A stretch of DNA of 24,706 nucleotides from Nitrospira sp. UBA5698 (GTDB lineage Bacteria; Nitrospirota; Nitrospiria; Nitrospirales; Nitrospiraceae): positions 119,877 through 144,582 of the forward strand of contig DIHK01000066.1 in assembly GCA_002420115.1 (NCBI GenBank), given 5' to 3'. Each line of letters starts with the position of its first letter. The stretch's first letter is position 1. A model generated the notes under the pieces. It saw nothing but the letters and a program-made list of their open reading frames with translations, was not told where the DNA came from and searched no databases. The translations under genes and the position numbers were made by a program. This document shows, in pieces, positions 16,642 through 24,460 of this stretch.

Positions 16642-17160
16642 ATGGTGAGTCAACCGGAAACCGTGACGGTGGGACGGATCGAACGGCCGTTTGGTGTTCG
16701 TGGGGAAGTGAAGGTCCGCTCCCTCTCCGATGTCCCGGGTCGACTGGAAGGATTGACGCGTGTCAGCCTTCTGGCGACAAACGGACGGACGCTGGAGACC
16801 GGTGTCACGCATGTGAGGCGGGCAGGAACGAGCTTTATTCTGGGACTGTCGGCGTTCACCACACCGGAAGAAGCCGGTCTTTGGCGGGGAGGATTGATTC
16901 AGACAGTCCGCGGGGCCATTCCTGAGCTTCCGGCTGGGCAGTACTACGAGTGTGATTTGGTGGGGCTTGCCGTCCGGACGGAGGCAGGCGAGTCACTCGG
17001 TACCGTGGAAGCGATTTGGGAATTGCCAGGCAATCCTCTGGTCGTCATTCGCGATGGAAGCAAAGAGGTCTTGATCCCGGCGGCGAAAGAATTCGTGCTT
17101 GCGGTTGATCTGAGTACTCGAATCATGACGGTCCGGTTGATCGACGGGCTTGGTGAGTAA
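16642..17160 (+). CDS. rimM: RimM, 16S rRNA processing/30S maturation factor
   Basis: RimM binds S19 and helps mature the head of the 30S subunit. The 172-residue protein shows the N-terminal RimM barrel (VTVGRIERPFGVRGEVKVRS) and the C-terminal PRC barrel (YYECDLVGLAVRTEAGESLG, then NPLVVI and EVLIPAAKEFV). ATG at 16642 is preferred, seven bases after the rpsP stop; a longer frame overlapping rpsP has an unlikely Arg-rich sequence. The ribosome binding site is weak, suggesting coupling to rpsP. The stop is two bases before trmD. Confidence 0.96.
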   Translation: MVSQPETVTVGRIERPFGVRGEVKVRSLSDVPGRLEGLTRVSLLATNGRTLETGVTHVRRAGTSFILGLSAFTTPEEAGLWRGGLIQTVRGAIPELPAGQYYECDLVGLAVRTEAGESLGTVEAIWELPGNPLVVIRDGSKEVLIPAAKEFVLAVDLSTRIMTVRLIDGLGE

Positions 17161-17162
17161 CG

Positions 17163-17948
17163 ATGGTACGGTTCGACGTCCTGACCCTGTTTCCAGGCAT
17201 GTTTGCACCGGTCTTGGCGCAGAGCATGCTCAAGCGTGGCCAGGACAAGGGTCTTCTCACGGTGCGGGTGCACAATCTGCGCGACTTTACATCGGATCGC
17301 CACAAGGTCGTCGATGATACGCCGTATGGAGGTGGTGCGGGGATGGTTATGAAGGCTGAACCGATTCTCCAGGCGGTTGCCGCAGTGCGGAGCGAGGCTC
17401 AGTCGCAAGGAGAAGAGATTCGGTTACTGTTTCCGACTCCTCAGGGGCGTCCGTTGACACAGTCGTATGCCCAAGAGTTGGCGACCGAGTCTCGGCGAAT
17501 GGTGATTCTGTGTGGGCACTATGAGGGTGTGGACGAGCGTGTCCGTCTCGCACTGGCGCCCGAAGAGATTTCACTCGGGGATTATGTGCTGACGGGAGGT
17601 GAATTGCCGGCGTTGGTTTTGATCGATGCCACGACTAGGCTCGTCCCAGGTGTGTTGGGCGATCCAAGTTCTGCCGTCGATGAGTCGTTTTCTGATTCGC
17701 TTTTGGAGTATCCACAGTACACGAGGCCGGCGGAGATCGAAGGCATCACGGTGCCGGAGGTCTTGTTGTCGGGCCATCATGAGGCCATTCGCTTGTGGCG
17801 TCGAAAACAGGCCTTGCGCAGCACGTATCTCAGACGCCCCGATCTTCTGAGGGATCGGATGTTCACGAAAGAGGATCGACAATTGTTGAATGAGTTGATG
17901 AATGAAGGCCTGTTGACGGCCCCGTTATTATGCGAGGAGGAGGGTTGA
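17163..17948 (+). CDS. trmD: TrmD, tRNA (guanine37-N1)-methyltransferase
   Basis: TrmD uses S-adenosylmethionine to methylate G37 of tRNAs reading CNN and GNN codons, which prevents +1 frameshifting. The 261-residue protein has the trefoil-knot SPOUT core with ILCGHYEGVDERV and the YVLTGGELPALVLIDATTRL knot, plus the N-terminal DVLTLFPGMF block, VVDDTPYGGGAGMVMK and a C-terminal helical domain that recognises the anticodon arm. Length is normal. It starts two bases after rimM and ends four bases before rplS, so expression should be coupled. Confidence 0.97.
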   Translation: MVRFDVLTLFPGMFAPVLAQSMLKRGQDKGLLTVRVHNLRDFTSDRHKVVDDTPYGGGAGMVMKAEPILQAVAAVRSEAQSQGEEIRLLFPTPQGRPLTQSYAQELATESRRMVILCGHYEGVDERVRLALAPEEISLGDYVLTGGELPALVLIDATTRLVPGVLGDPSSAVDESFSDSLLEYPQYTRPAEIEGITVPEVLLSGHHEAIRLWRRKQALRSTYLRRPDLLRDRMFTKEDRQLLNELMNEGLLTAPLLCEEEG

Positions 17949-17952
17949 GGAC

Positions 17953-18357
17953 ATGAATCAGTTGGAGCGAATTCAGCGATCATTGACGAAAAAAACCGTT
18001 CCGCACTTCGAGATAGGAGACACCGTGCGTGTCCATGTCAAAGTTGTGGAAGGAGAGAAAGAGCGTATTCAGGTATATGAAGGAACGGTCATTGCCAGAA
18101 AGGGTAGCTTGAACACCGAAATGTTCACGGTCAGGAAGCTTTCGTACGGCGTGGGTGTCGAGCGAATTTTCCCCGTGCATTCCCCGATTGTGTCCAAGAT
18201 CGATGTCGTGCGGCAGGGGCGCGTTCGACGTGCCAAGCTATACTATCTCCGCGGGAAGAAAGGGCGGTTTGCCAAAGTTGAGGAGCGGGAGTTTGTTGGA
18301 GAGAGCAAATCTTCAGCACAGCCTGCGGCACCTGAAGAAGGAGCGGCCACGGCGTAG
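17953..18357 (+). CDS. rplS: Ribosomal protein L19
   Basis: L19 sits at the 30S-50S interface of the large subunit. The 134-residue protein carries the family pattern: PHFEIGDTVRVHVKVVEGEKERIQVYEG, then GVGVERIFPVHSP and RRAKLYYLRGKKGRFAK. About the last 20 residues form an Ala/Glu/Ser-rich tail beyond the usual core, probably disordered. The ATG is close to a GAGG element at the end of trmD. It is the last gene of the ribosomal set, with a 69-bp gap to rnhB. Confidence 0.97.
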   Translation: MNQLERIQRSLTKKTVPHFEIGDTVRVHVKVVEGEKERIQVYEGTVIARKGSLNTEMFTVRKLSYGVGVERIFPVHSPIVSKIDVVRQGRVRRAKLYYLRGKKGRFAKVEEREFVGESKSSAQPAAPEEGAATA

Positions 18358-18426
18358 GTCCGTTCTTCGCAGGCGTTCCATCAATATGGCTGGTCGATTG
18401 GCGGGCCCGTCGGTAGAGAGCGATTG

Positions 18427-19086
18427 ATGGGACCTACTGATGAATTTGAACGAGCAGCCAGACTCCGTGGATATCGCCGTATTGCTGGGATCGATGAAGT
18501 AGGGCGCGGTCCATTGGCCGGCCCTGTCGTGGCTGCGGCTGTGATCCTTCCCGTACGCAATCGACTCGTCGGGGTAAACGATTCGAAGCAACTGTCTGAG
18601 CGTGAACGCGAACGGTTCTACGTCGCGATTTGCGAGCAAGCGGTGGGAATGGGAATCGGATGGGCCGACGTTGCGGAAATCGATCAGTTGAATATTCTTG
18701 AAGCCACTCGTCTTGCCATGCGGCGGGCTCTCGAGCAGTTGGTCCCGCCGCCCGATTATGTGCTCATTGATGCCGTGAGTTTGCCCGGTGTCAGCATTCC
18801 GATACGACCGATCATCAAAGGAGACGCCTTATCCATCTCGATTGCTGCTGCCTCCATCGTGGCCAAGGTCACGAGAGATCGGCTGATGGTAAGCTATCAT
18901 GACACGTTCCCGGAATACGGGTTCCTCTCGCACAAAGGGTATGGGACCGCGGAACATCTGGAACGGCTTGCATATCACGGTCCCTGTTCCATCCATCGTC
19001 GAAGTTTCGCTCCAGTCAAACTTGCCATGAGCGCCAGGAAGATGGGGGAGGATCACCTGACGGGTCCCGCATTGTCCGAGGCATGA
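18427..19086 (+). CDS. rnhB: Ribonuclease HII
   Basis: RNase HII removes RNA from RNA-DNA hybrids and single ribonucleotides from DNA. The 219-residue protein has all acidic active-site positions in order: IAGIDEVGRGPLAGPVV (Asp, Glu), VNDSKQLSE, YVLIDA (Asp) and KGDALSISIAAASIVAKVTRD (Asp). Length is usual. The ATG at 18427 follows a TTG codon in the same frame; only a weak GAGAG precedes it. rnhB followed by a yraN gene, after rplS, is a common bacterial order. Confidence 0.96.
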   Translation: MGPTDEFERAARLRGYRRIAGIDEVGRGPLAGPVVAAAVILPVRNRLVGVNDSKQLSERERERFYVAICEQAVGMGIGWADVAEIDQLNILEATRLAMRRALEQLVPPPDYVLIDAVSLPGVSIPIRPIIKGDALSISIAAASIVAKVTRDRLMVSYHDTFPEYGFLSHKGYGTAEHLERLAYHGPCSIHRRSFAPVKLAMSARKMGEDHLTGPALSEA

Positions 19087-19089
19087 TCC

Positions 19090-19470
19090 ATGTTCCCCAC
19101 AGACCCGCGTCACCGGTTCGGCCAGGCCAGCGAGACGCGGGCGGAGCAGTTCTTGATCGCGAAGGGTTATCGTATCCTTGACCGAAATGTTCGGTTGTCA
19201 ATCGGTGAATTGGACCTTGTCGCGGATGACCAGGGTATCATTGTCTTTGTCGAGGTCAAGGGTAGGAGCACTGAGGCGTTTGGAGGCGCGCTGTCGGCAG
19301 TGGATCGTCGCAAACGAGCGAAACTGTCGAAACTGGCGGCGCAGTATCTGGCGCAGCGGCACTGGTCTGATAAGCTCTGTCGATTTGATGTTGTCTTGGT
19401 CCAAGGGCAGCCATCAGCCCAGGAGCAGATTGAACACATCCCTAATGCGTTCGATGTCACCGAGTCGTGA
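19090..19470 (+). CDS. YraN/UPF0102 family endonuclease-like protein
   Basis: This 126-residue protein belongs to UPF0102 (YraN), small proteins with a restriction-endonuclease-like core. The motif is intact: GYRILDRNVRLSIGELDLVADD, followed by VFVEVKGRS, giving the E..D..ExK pattern of nuclease folds. The biological substrate is unknown. It begins three bases after the rnhB stop, so the pair is translationally linked. A 30-bp gap separates it from ftsE. Confidence 0.93.
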   Translation: MFPTDPRHRFGQASETRAEQFLIAKGYRILDRNVRLSIGELDLVADDQGIIVFVEVKGRSTEAFGGALSAVDRRKRAKLSKLAAQYLAQRHWSDKLCRFDVVLVQGQPSAQEQIEHIPNAFDVTES

Positions 19471-19500
19471 CAGGTCTCATCTCTATCGAGAGGGGTCTTC

Positions 19501-20190
19501 GTGGACGCAATGATTCAGCTCATCCATGTATCGAAATGGTACGACCGGAGACCGGCACTATCCGACGTCATGATCGAGATCGAGAAGGGGGAGTTCGTCT
19601 TGCTCATGGGCCCCAGCGGGTCAGGAAAGTCGACGATCCTCCGGATGCTGATCGGAGAGGAGCAACCGGATGAAGGACAACTATTTGTTCAAGGCAAGAA
19701 TGTCACGAAACTGAAACGATCGGAGATTCCCTATCTTCGACGAAAGGTGGGATCGGTCTTCCAAGACTTCCGGTTGCTGCCAAAGAAATCGGTATTCGAC
19801 AATGTGGCACTTCCGTTAATCGTACAGGGTGTGTCAGAAAAAGATATTCGACGCAAAGTCACGGAAGCGTTGCGGGCGGTCGGCGTCGAGCATAAACGAG
19901 ACCAGTCCCCCAGTAGTCTTTCCACGGGAGAGCAACAGCGAGCGTGCATCGCTCGGGCGATCGTGAACGGACCGGTCGTTCTGTTGGCGGACGAACCGAC
20001 GGGTAATCTTGATCCGGAACTCACGGGTGAGATCATTGAACTGTTCAAACTAATCAATGCCCGGGGTACCACGGTGGTCGTGGCAACGCATAATCATCAT
20101 GTCATGCATCAGGTGAATTGCCGGGTGATCAGCTTGATGCAAGGAGTCGTCCTTCCTGAACGGGCGATGCCTGAGCGGGTCGTCGTATGA
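19501..20190 (+). CDS. ftsE: FtsE, cell-division ABC ATPase
   Basis: FtsE is the cytosolic ATPase that, with FtsX, transmits signals across the inner membrane to periplasmic peptidoglycan hydrolase regulators. The 229-residue protein has Walker A GPSGSGKST, Q-loop VFQDFRLLP, Walker B VVLLADEPTGNLD and a terminal switch His (ATHNHH). The ABC signature reads LSTGEQQR instead of the usual LSGGEQQR (Thr at residue 142). GTG at 19501 lies five bases after GAGGGG; ATG at 19510 better fits the family's opening MI, so the start is uncertain by three codons. Its stop overlaps the ftsX start. Confidence 0.95.
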   Translation: MDAMIQLIHVSKWYDRRPALSDVMIEIEKGEFVLLMGPSGSGKSTILRMLIGEEQPDEGQLFVQGKNVTKLKRSEIPYLRRKVGSVFQDFRLLPKKSVFDNVALPLIVQGVSEKDIRRKVTEALRAVGVEHKRDQSPSSLSTGEQQRACIARAIVNGPVVLLADEPTGNLDPELTGEIIELFKLINARGTTVVVATHNHHVMHQVNCRVISLMQGVVLPERAMPERVVV

Positions 20191-21086
20191 GGCGGCTCTT
20201 CTATCTTGTTCGCGAGGCCTGGGCCAACATGCGGACGAACCGCCTGACGACGATCGTCGCCATCTTGACCACGGCATTTACATTGACCTGTGTCGGAATC
20301 TTCCTCCTTATCTATGTGAATTTGCAGCATGCGGCGGGATGGCTTCAGGAAGACGTCAAGATTATGGTGTATTTGGAGGACCGGCTCTCTCGAGATGGGC
20401 GTCTGCAACTGGAACTGATGCTCAAGTCCGATCACATGGTAGGCAGTGTGCTCTATATCTCGAAGGAGCAGGCGTTGACAGAGTTCCGCACGCAATTCCC
20501 CGCGGATTCTCACCTGCTCGAAGGGCTTGGCGAGAATCCGCTTCCGGCCTCGTTCGTCGTGACGCTGGCCCAGAACTCTCGCTCTCCCGAGGCCATCAAA
20601 GAGTGGGTGGAACAAGTTCAAACCATGGGAGGAGTAGCAAAGGTCGACTATAACCAGCAATGGATTAGTCTGTTGGCCGAGCTCATCAGCTATATTGAGT
20701 TGGCGGCGCTCGGCGTGGGGATCCTCCTTTCTGCCGCCGCAGTGACGATCATCGGCAATACGATCAGACTGGCCTTGTTTGCCAGACGAGAAGAGATCGA
20801 AATTCTTCGCTCGATCGGAGCCACCGGGACCTTCATCCGCGTCCCGTATTTTCTGGAAGGGGCGGCGCTCGGAGCCTGCGGAAGCGCCTTATCCTTGGGA
20901 ATCCTCAAGGTCGGATTTGAGTTGTTTCGGCAACAGGTTGAGTTTATCAGCCGTTTCAGCGAGATGGAGGGACTGATTTCATTTTTCCCATTGTCCGCTT
21001 GCCTCGCGCTGGTCCTGGCTGGAACGGCACTAGGTTTTACCGGTAGTGTGGTCTCACTTCTGCGAGTTGGAGAAGGACGTGTATGA
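20187..21086 (+). CDS. ftsX: FtsX, cell-division membrane protein
   Basis: FtsX is the membrane partner of FtsE; its extracytoplasmic loop binds EnvC- or PcsB-type activators. The 299-residue protein has a first membrane helix at about 21-45, a periplasmic domain at about 46-165, and three further helices at about 166-195, 215-245 and 265-292. The family region GNTIRLALFARREEIEILRSIGAT is clear between helices two and three. Start and stop overlap the neighbours by ATGA, so ftsE-ftsX-envC form a tight translational unit. Confidence 0.95.
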   Translation: MRRLFYLVREAWANMRTNRLTTIVAILTTAFTLTCVGIFLLIYVNLQHAAGWLQEDVKIMVYLEDRLSRDGRLQLELMLKSDHMVGSVLYISKEQALTEFRTQFPADSHLLEGLGENPLPASFVVTLAQNSRSPEAIKEWVEQVQTMGGVAKVDYNQQWISLLAELISYIELAALGVGILLSAAAVTIIGNTIRLALFARREEIEILRSIGATGTFIRVPYFLEGAALGACGSALSLGILKVGFELFRQQVEFISRFSEMEGLISFFPLSACLALVLAGTALGFTGSVVSLLRVGEGRV

Positions 21087-22264
21087 GAGGTCCTCTCCTT
21101 CTGCTGACTGGGCTTCTCGCACTTGGGGGGTGGGTCATGCCTATTGAGGCAGCTACGGATCCCCTCGCCGAAAAAATTCAGCGTGAGCGAAAGCGTCTTG
21201 AAGCCCTGAAAGACAAGATCGAAGAGAAACGGAAGCGGGAAGAGGCTGCCGAAAAAAAACGGGAATCCGTGTTGCAGGGACTCCAATCCTTGGATGAACG
21301 ATTGGTCCATCATCGACAAGATCATCAGGACATCAATCGGAAATTGCGACAAAAGGATCGTGAGCTGGATGAAATTACAGAACAGTTGGTGACCACGCGG
21401 ACCAGTGTTCAAGCGCGACGGGAAGCCATCTTGGCCCGGCTTCGCGTGCAGTACATGGAAGGCCGGTTCGGGTACGTGAAGGCGCTCTTGACCGCGGATT
21501 CGTACGGAGACCTTCAACGCCGCGGGCAGTATCTCTCCGCTGTCTCACAGAAGGATTATGAACTCCTGCAAGGCTTTCGGGCCGATATGGCGCGAATGGA
21601 GCAGGCCGAGCGTCAGCGGGCTGATGCTCGAGATGGTCTGATGATCTTCAAACAAAACATCGAAAAAAAGCTCGCCGACATTCGAGTGCTTCAAAAAGAG
21701 AAAACTCTCTATCTGACAAAAATCACGCATCAGAAAGATGCCTATCATCGTGCGATCGAAGAGCTGGAACGATCAGCCTCACGGGTGGATCACTTGCTGC
21801 AAGACTGGGAATCGCGTCGGCGGGCCGTGGCCTTGCACCCACCCACGACGGCCTCGCTTCCACGTGGCATCCGCGGGGCATTGCCCTGGCCGGCCGAAGG
21901 ACAGGTGGTGTCGTTCTTCGGACGGCAGAAACATCCCACCTTTGACACGTATGTTCAACGCAAAGGGATCGAAATTCGTACGACCGAGGGGAGTCTGATT
22001 CATGCCGTGATGCCCGGGAGCATCGTCTATGCGGACTGGTTGAAAGGGTACGGACTCGTTATAATCCTGGATCATGCCAACGGGTTCTTCTCACTGTATG
22101 CCCATGCGTCCAAGATTCTGACCAAGGTTGGTGAGCAGGTGGTCGAAGGCCAGTCGATTGGGGAAACCGGAGATACGGGCATGACGGGAGAAAATACATT
22201 ATACTTTGAGTTGCGTGAGGGAGCTGAGCCGGTCGATCCGCTCCACTGGCTGGCAAAGAGATAG
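21083..22264 (+). CDS. EnvC-like murein hydrolase activator (degenerate LytM domain)
   Basis: The 393-residue protein has a signal peptide (residues 1-24), a long coiled coil (about 25-245) and a C-terminal LytM/M23 domain (about 268-390). The zinc-binding residues of active M23 peptidases are mostly gone: the HxxxD site reads RKGIEI, and the HxH site reads TLYFE; only YAHAS keeps its His. E. coli EnvC is degenerate in the same way and works by activating amidases, not by cutting peptidoglycan. The overlap with ftsX strongly supports an FtsEX-controlled activator. No amidase gene is in the window. Confidence 0.93.
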   Translation: MRGPLLLLTGLLALGGWVMPIEAATDPLAEKIQRERKRLEALKDKIEEKRKREEAAEKKRESVLQGLQSLDERLVHHRQDHQDINRKLRQKDRELDEITEQLVTTRTSVQARREAILARLRVQYMEGRFGYVKALLTADSYGDLQRRGQYLSAVSQKDYELLQGFRADMARMEQAERQRADARDGLMIFKQNIEKKLADIRVLQKEKTLYLTKITHQKDAYHRAIEELERSASRVDHLLQDWESRRRAVALHPPTTASLPRGIRGALPWPAEGQVVSFFGRQKHPTFDTYVQRKGIEIRTTEGSLIHAVMPGSIVYADWLKGYGLVIILDHANGFFSLYAHASKILTKVGEQVVEGQSIGETGDTGMTGENTLYFELREGAEPVDPLHWLAKR

Positions 22265-22329
22265 GGGAAGTCGTGACCGCGCCTCCAGACCGAACCGGTC
22301 TGACGACGCAAGAAAGAAGGGATGAAACG

Positions 22330-23688
22330 ATGATGGAACAGCAGCCGCGCCGGAAATCTTGGGTGGTCGGGCCGATGATTGCACTTGCCCTGCTCTGTGG
22401 CGTCATCATCGGGAAGGGCTGGGAGCGGACCGGACATGCCAGCGAAACCTACGAGGAACTCAAGACCTTCTCGGAAGTGCTGAACCAGGTACAGAAGCAC
22501 TATGTCGACGAGACAAAGCCAAAAGATTTGATCCAAGGTGCTATTCGCGGGATGCTGTCGACGCTCGATCCGCACTCGGCCTACATGACCCCTGAGATGT
22601 ACAAAGAGATGCAGGTGGAAACCAGAGGAGAGTTCGGAGGAGTCGGGATCCAAATCGGTGTGAAGGATAATCGATTGGCGGTGATCGCCCCAATCGAGGG
22701 TACACCTGCCTATCGAGCCGGTATCAAGGCGGGGGATTTCATCATCAAGGTCAATGAAGATCCAACCAAAGATTTGACGTTGATGGATGCCGTGCAGAAG
22801 ATGCGAGGGCCGAAGGGGAGTAAAGTCAATCTGACCATTCAGCGAGATGGTGCGACAGACCCCTTGGTGTTTACCCTCGTTCGGGACACCATCAAAATTG
22901 AAAGTGTGAAGTCGAAGGTGATCGAGAACCTCGGCTATGTCCGGCTCACCCAGTTCCAAGAAGCTACGGGGAGGGACTTGGCCAAAGCGATTAAGCAATT
23001 CAAGGAGCAGAAGGTCCAGGGCGCGATTCTCGACCTGCGAAATAATCCAGGTGGGTTGCTGACGGCGGCGGTTGATGTATCTGAACAATTCCTGCCGACT
23101 GGGAAGTTGGTGGTCTATACCAAGAGTCGAGAAGGCAAGAAGGATGAATGGGTAGCGAAGGCAAAAGATCAGCTGGAGGACCTTCCTGTCATTATCTTGG
23201 TGAACGAGGGCTCGGCGAGCGCATCGGAAATCGTCGCCGGAGCGCTCCAAGATTGGGGCCGAGGTCTCGTGGTGGGAACGACATCATTTGGGAAAGGATC
23301 GGTTCAGACGATCTTGGCCTTGGGTGATGGGTCAGGTCTGCGCCTCACGACTGCCAAGTACTATACGCCGAAAGGTCGATCCATCCAGTCGACGGGGATT
23401 ACCCCTGATATTGTGGTGAAGCTGTCTGCTCCAGTGGCCGCAAAAGGGCCTGAAGGAAAATCCGGAGACAAGGACCCCGAGCCGAAGGCCGTCAAGCCTC
23501 CAACGGGGAAGGATGCCGTACCACAGAATGGAAAGTCTCCCGAGGAGGGAGGATTGAAGAACGGGACGCCTCCACCAGCCTTACCAGAAGCAGGCGGGGA
23601 ACTTTCACTTGAGCAGGATGTGCAGTTGCAGAAGGCTGTGGAATTGCTGAAGAGCTGGAAGATCTTTAAGGAGCTCAAGCCGTCGTAA
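22330..23688 (+). CDS. ctpA: Carboxy-terminal processing protease CtpA, S41 family
   Basis: This 452-residue periplasmic serine protease is anchored by an N-terminal helix (about residues 12-32). A PDZ domain (GEFGGVGIQI through about residue 175) precedes the S41 core, which has the Ser of NEGSASASEI and the Lys of TTSFGKGSVQ that form the catalytic dyad. After about residue 375 comes a Pro/Lys/Gly-rich linker of roughly 50 residues and a final predicted helix. ATG at 22330 was chosen since the anchor follows directly; GTG at 22273 adds 19 residues. Such proteases trim periplasmic proteins, including cell-wall hydrolases, which fits the position after ftsEX-envC. Confidence 0.93.
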   Translation: MMEQQPRRKSWVVGPMIALALLCGVIIGKGWERTGHASETYEELKTFSEVLNQVQKHYVDETKPKDLIQGAIRGMLSTLDPHSAYMTPEMYKEMQVETRGEFGGVGIQIGVKDNRLAVIAPIEGTPAYRAGIKAGDFIIKVNEDPTKDLTLMDAVQKMRGPKGSKVNLTIQRDGATDPLVFTLVRDTIKIESVKSKVIENLGYVRLTQFQEATGRDLAKAIKQFKEQKVQGAILDLRNNPGGLLTAAVDVSEQFLPTGKLVVYTKSREGKKDEWVAKAKDQLEDLPVIILVNEGSASASEIVAGALQDWGRGLVVGTTSFGKGSVQTILALGDGSGLRLTTAKYYTPKGRSIQSTGITPDIVVKLSAPVAAKGPEGKSGDKDPEPKAVKPPTGKDAVPQNGKSPEEGGLKNGTPPPALPEAGGELSLEQDVQLQKAVELLKSWKIFKELKPS

Positions 23689-23847
23689 CAGGACGCTGAA
23701 AAAGGCCGCCAGCGGCGTTCACTGTCTTCGCCGAAGCGCGTCGTGCAGGCAGGTCGCGTCGCTCAGAGGCTCAACGTACCGAAGCGTACTCGTCGCCTCT
23801 CCGCTCGCTGCGGCCTTGCTGGCTGGACAGCCTTTTTGAGCATCCTG
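23689..23847. repeat. 159-bp intergenic element with terminal inverted repeats (MITE/REP-like)
   Basis: The left end (23689-23713, beginning CAGGACGCTGAAAAAGGC) and the right end (23822-23847, reverse complement beginning CAGGATGCTCAAAAAGGC) are imperfect inverted repeats of about 25 bases. Inside is a second symmetric segment: AGAGGC (23765-23770) and GCCTCT (23795-23800) flank two GTAC copies. It starts on the base after the ctpA stop and contains no plausible gene. I recall similar short repeats scattered in Nitrospira genomes, but this window holds one copy only. The right arm's CTTTTTG could also help end ctpA transcription. Confidence 0.7.
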
Positions 23848-23892
23848 GAGTTATGCTGGGCGGCAGTGCTGGATGGGCTATCCCGTGGCCTA

Positions 23893-24363
23893 TTAAGGCT
23901 CGTGATTTTGGATTCGTTTTTGAATGGCTTGCAGTAGGCGCTCTTCGGATCCGGCAAAACTAGGCAGGGTCCGAAGGAGATGAGATTGGATGAGCTGCTC
24001 GAGATCCTTGAGCGTTCTAATGCCGAGGCGAAAGTATAGATAGGTCACGAGCGAGTCGGATAGTCCCGGAAGCGTTGTCCAATTCTTGACCTCTGCCGGG
24101 AGTGGAGTCTTCAGCTCTTCATAGGCACGGATCGTCCCGGTCTCAAGAAACTCTTCGATCTTTTTGGACAAATCCGCGCCGATCCCGTCAATTTCCTCAA
24201 GCCCCTGGCGCTGTGCGACCACTGCCACATCTTCTTCCAGGGCAAGCAACGCATCTGCTGCTCGTCGATAGGCCCGCACGCGATAGGGGTTCGCTCGCTG
24301 AGCCGACAAGAGATCGGCCATGGATCGAAAGAGAGCCGCGAGACGCTGGTTGTTATCCTGCAT
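23893..24363 (-). CDS. Stand-alone helix-hairpin-helix protein, PolX N-terminal-like
   Basis: The 156-residue protein resembles the N-terminal lyase-like and HhH region of family X DNA polymerases (PolX): LFRSMADLLSAQRANPYRVRAYRRAADALLAL at residues 11-42, a first hairpin IDGIGADLSKKI near 58-69, a second TLPGLSDSLVTYLYFRLGI near 97-115 and a weaker third PSFAGSEERLLQAI near 134-147. The nucleotidyltransferase and PHP domains of PolX are absent; the frame ends cleanly in TAA, and I see no continuation downstream. It is likely a DNA-binding protein. The ATG has only a weak upstream site. It diverges from thiS. Confidence 0.85.
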   Translation of the reverse strand: MQDNNQRLAALFRSMADLLSAQRANPYRVRAYRRAADALLALEEDVAVVAQRQGLEEIDGIGADLSKKIEEFLETGTIRAYEELKTPLPAEVKNWTTLPGLSDSLVTYLYFRLGIRTLKDLEQLIQSHLLRTLPSFAGSEERLLQAIQKRIQNHEP

Positions 24364-24377
24364 GGGTAAACTCTTGA

Positions 24378-24397
24378 CGCACTATTGTGCGGTTTTT
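24378..24397 (+). terminator. Weak hairpin plus T-run upstream of thiS
   Basis: CGCAC (24378-24382) pairs with GTGCG (24387-24391) around TATT, followed by GTTTTTCTT. The 5-bp stem is short. It would stop plus-strand read-through before thiS. The same bases carry a possible minus-strand -10 (CACAAT, complement of 24384-24389) for the HhH gene, with TTGCGC (complement of 24408-24413) as its -35. Confidence 0.3.
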
Positions 24398-24423
24398 CTT
24401 GATATCCGCGCAAGGCCCATTTG

Positions 24424-24453
24424 TTGACAAGGCGAATTCCGGTCTCATAGGAT
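24424..24453 (+). promoter_or_regulatory. Sigma70-like promoter of thiS
   Basis: A perfect TTGACA (24424-24429) is followed after 18 bases by TAGGAT (24448-24453). The transcript would begin about at the thiS ATG (24461), giving little or no leader. The AGGA within the -10 could otherwise serve as the ribosome binding site from an upstream promoter; both uses cannot hold at once. No TPP riboswitch is visible in the 97-bp gap. Confidence 0.45.
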
Positions 24454-24460
24454 GATAGAT

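Noticed and set aside
20690..21517. Minus-strand open frame opposite ftsX and envC
   Set aside because: It is antisense to clear coding sequence with overlapping starts; its composition is that of a shadow frame.
22072..23250. Long minus-strand open frame (392 codons) opposite envC and ctpA
   Set aside because: It mirrors the codon structure of two well-supported genes, has no ribosome binding site and no recognisable domain.
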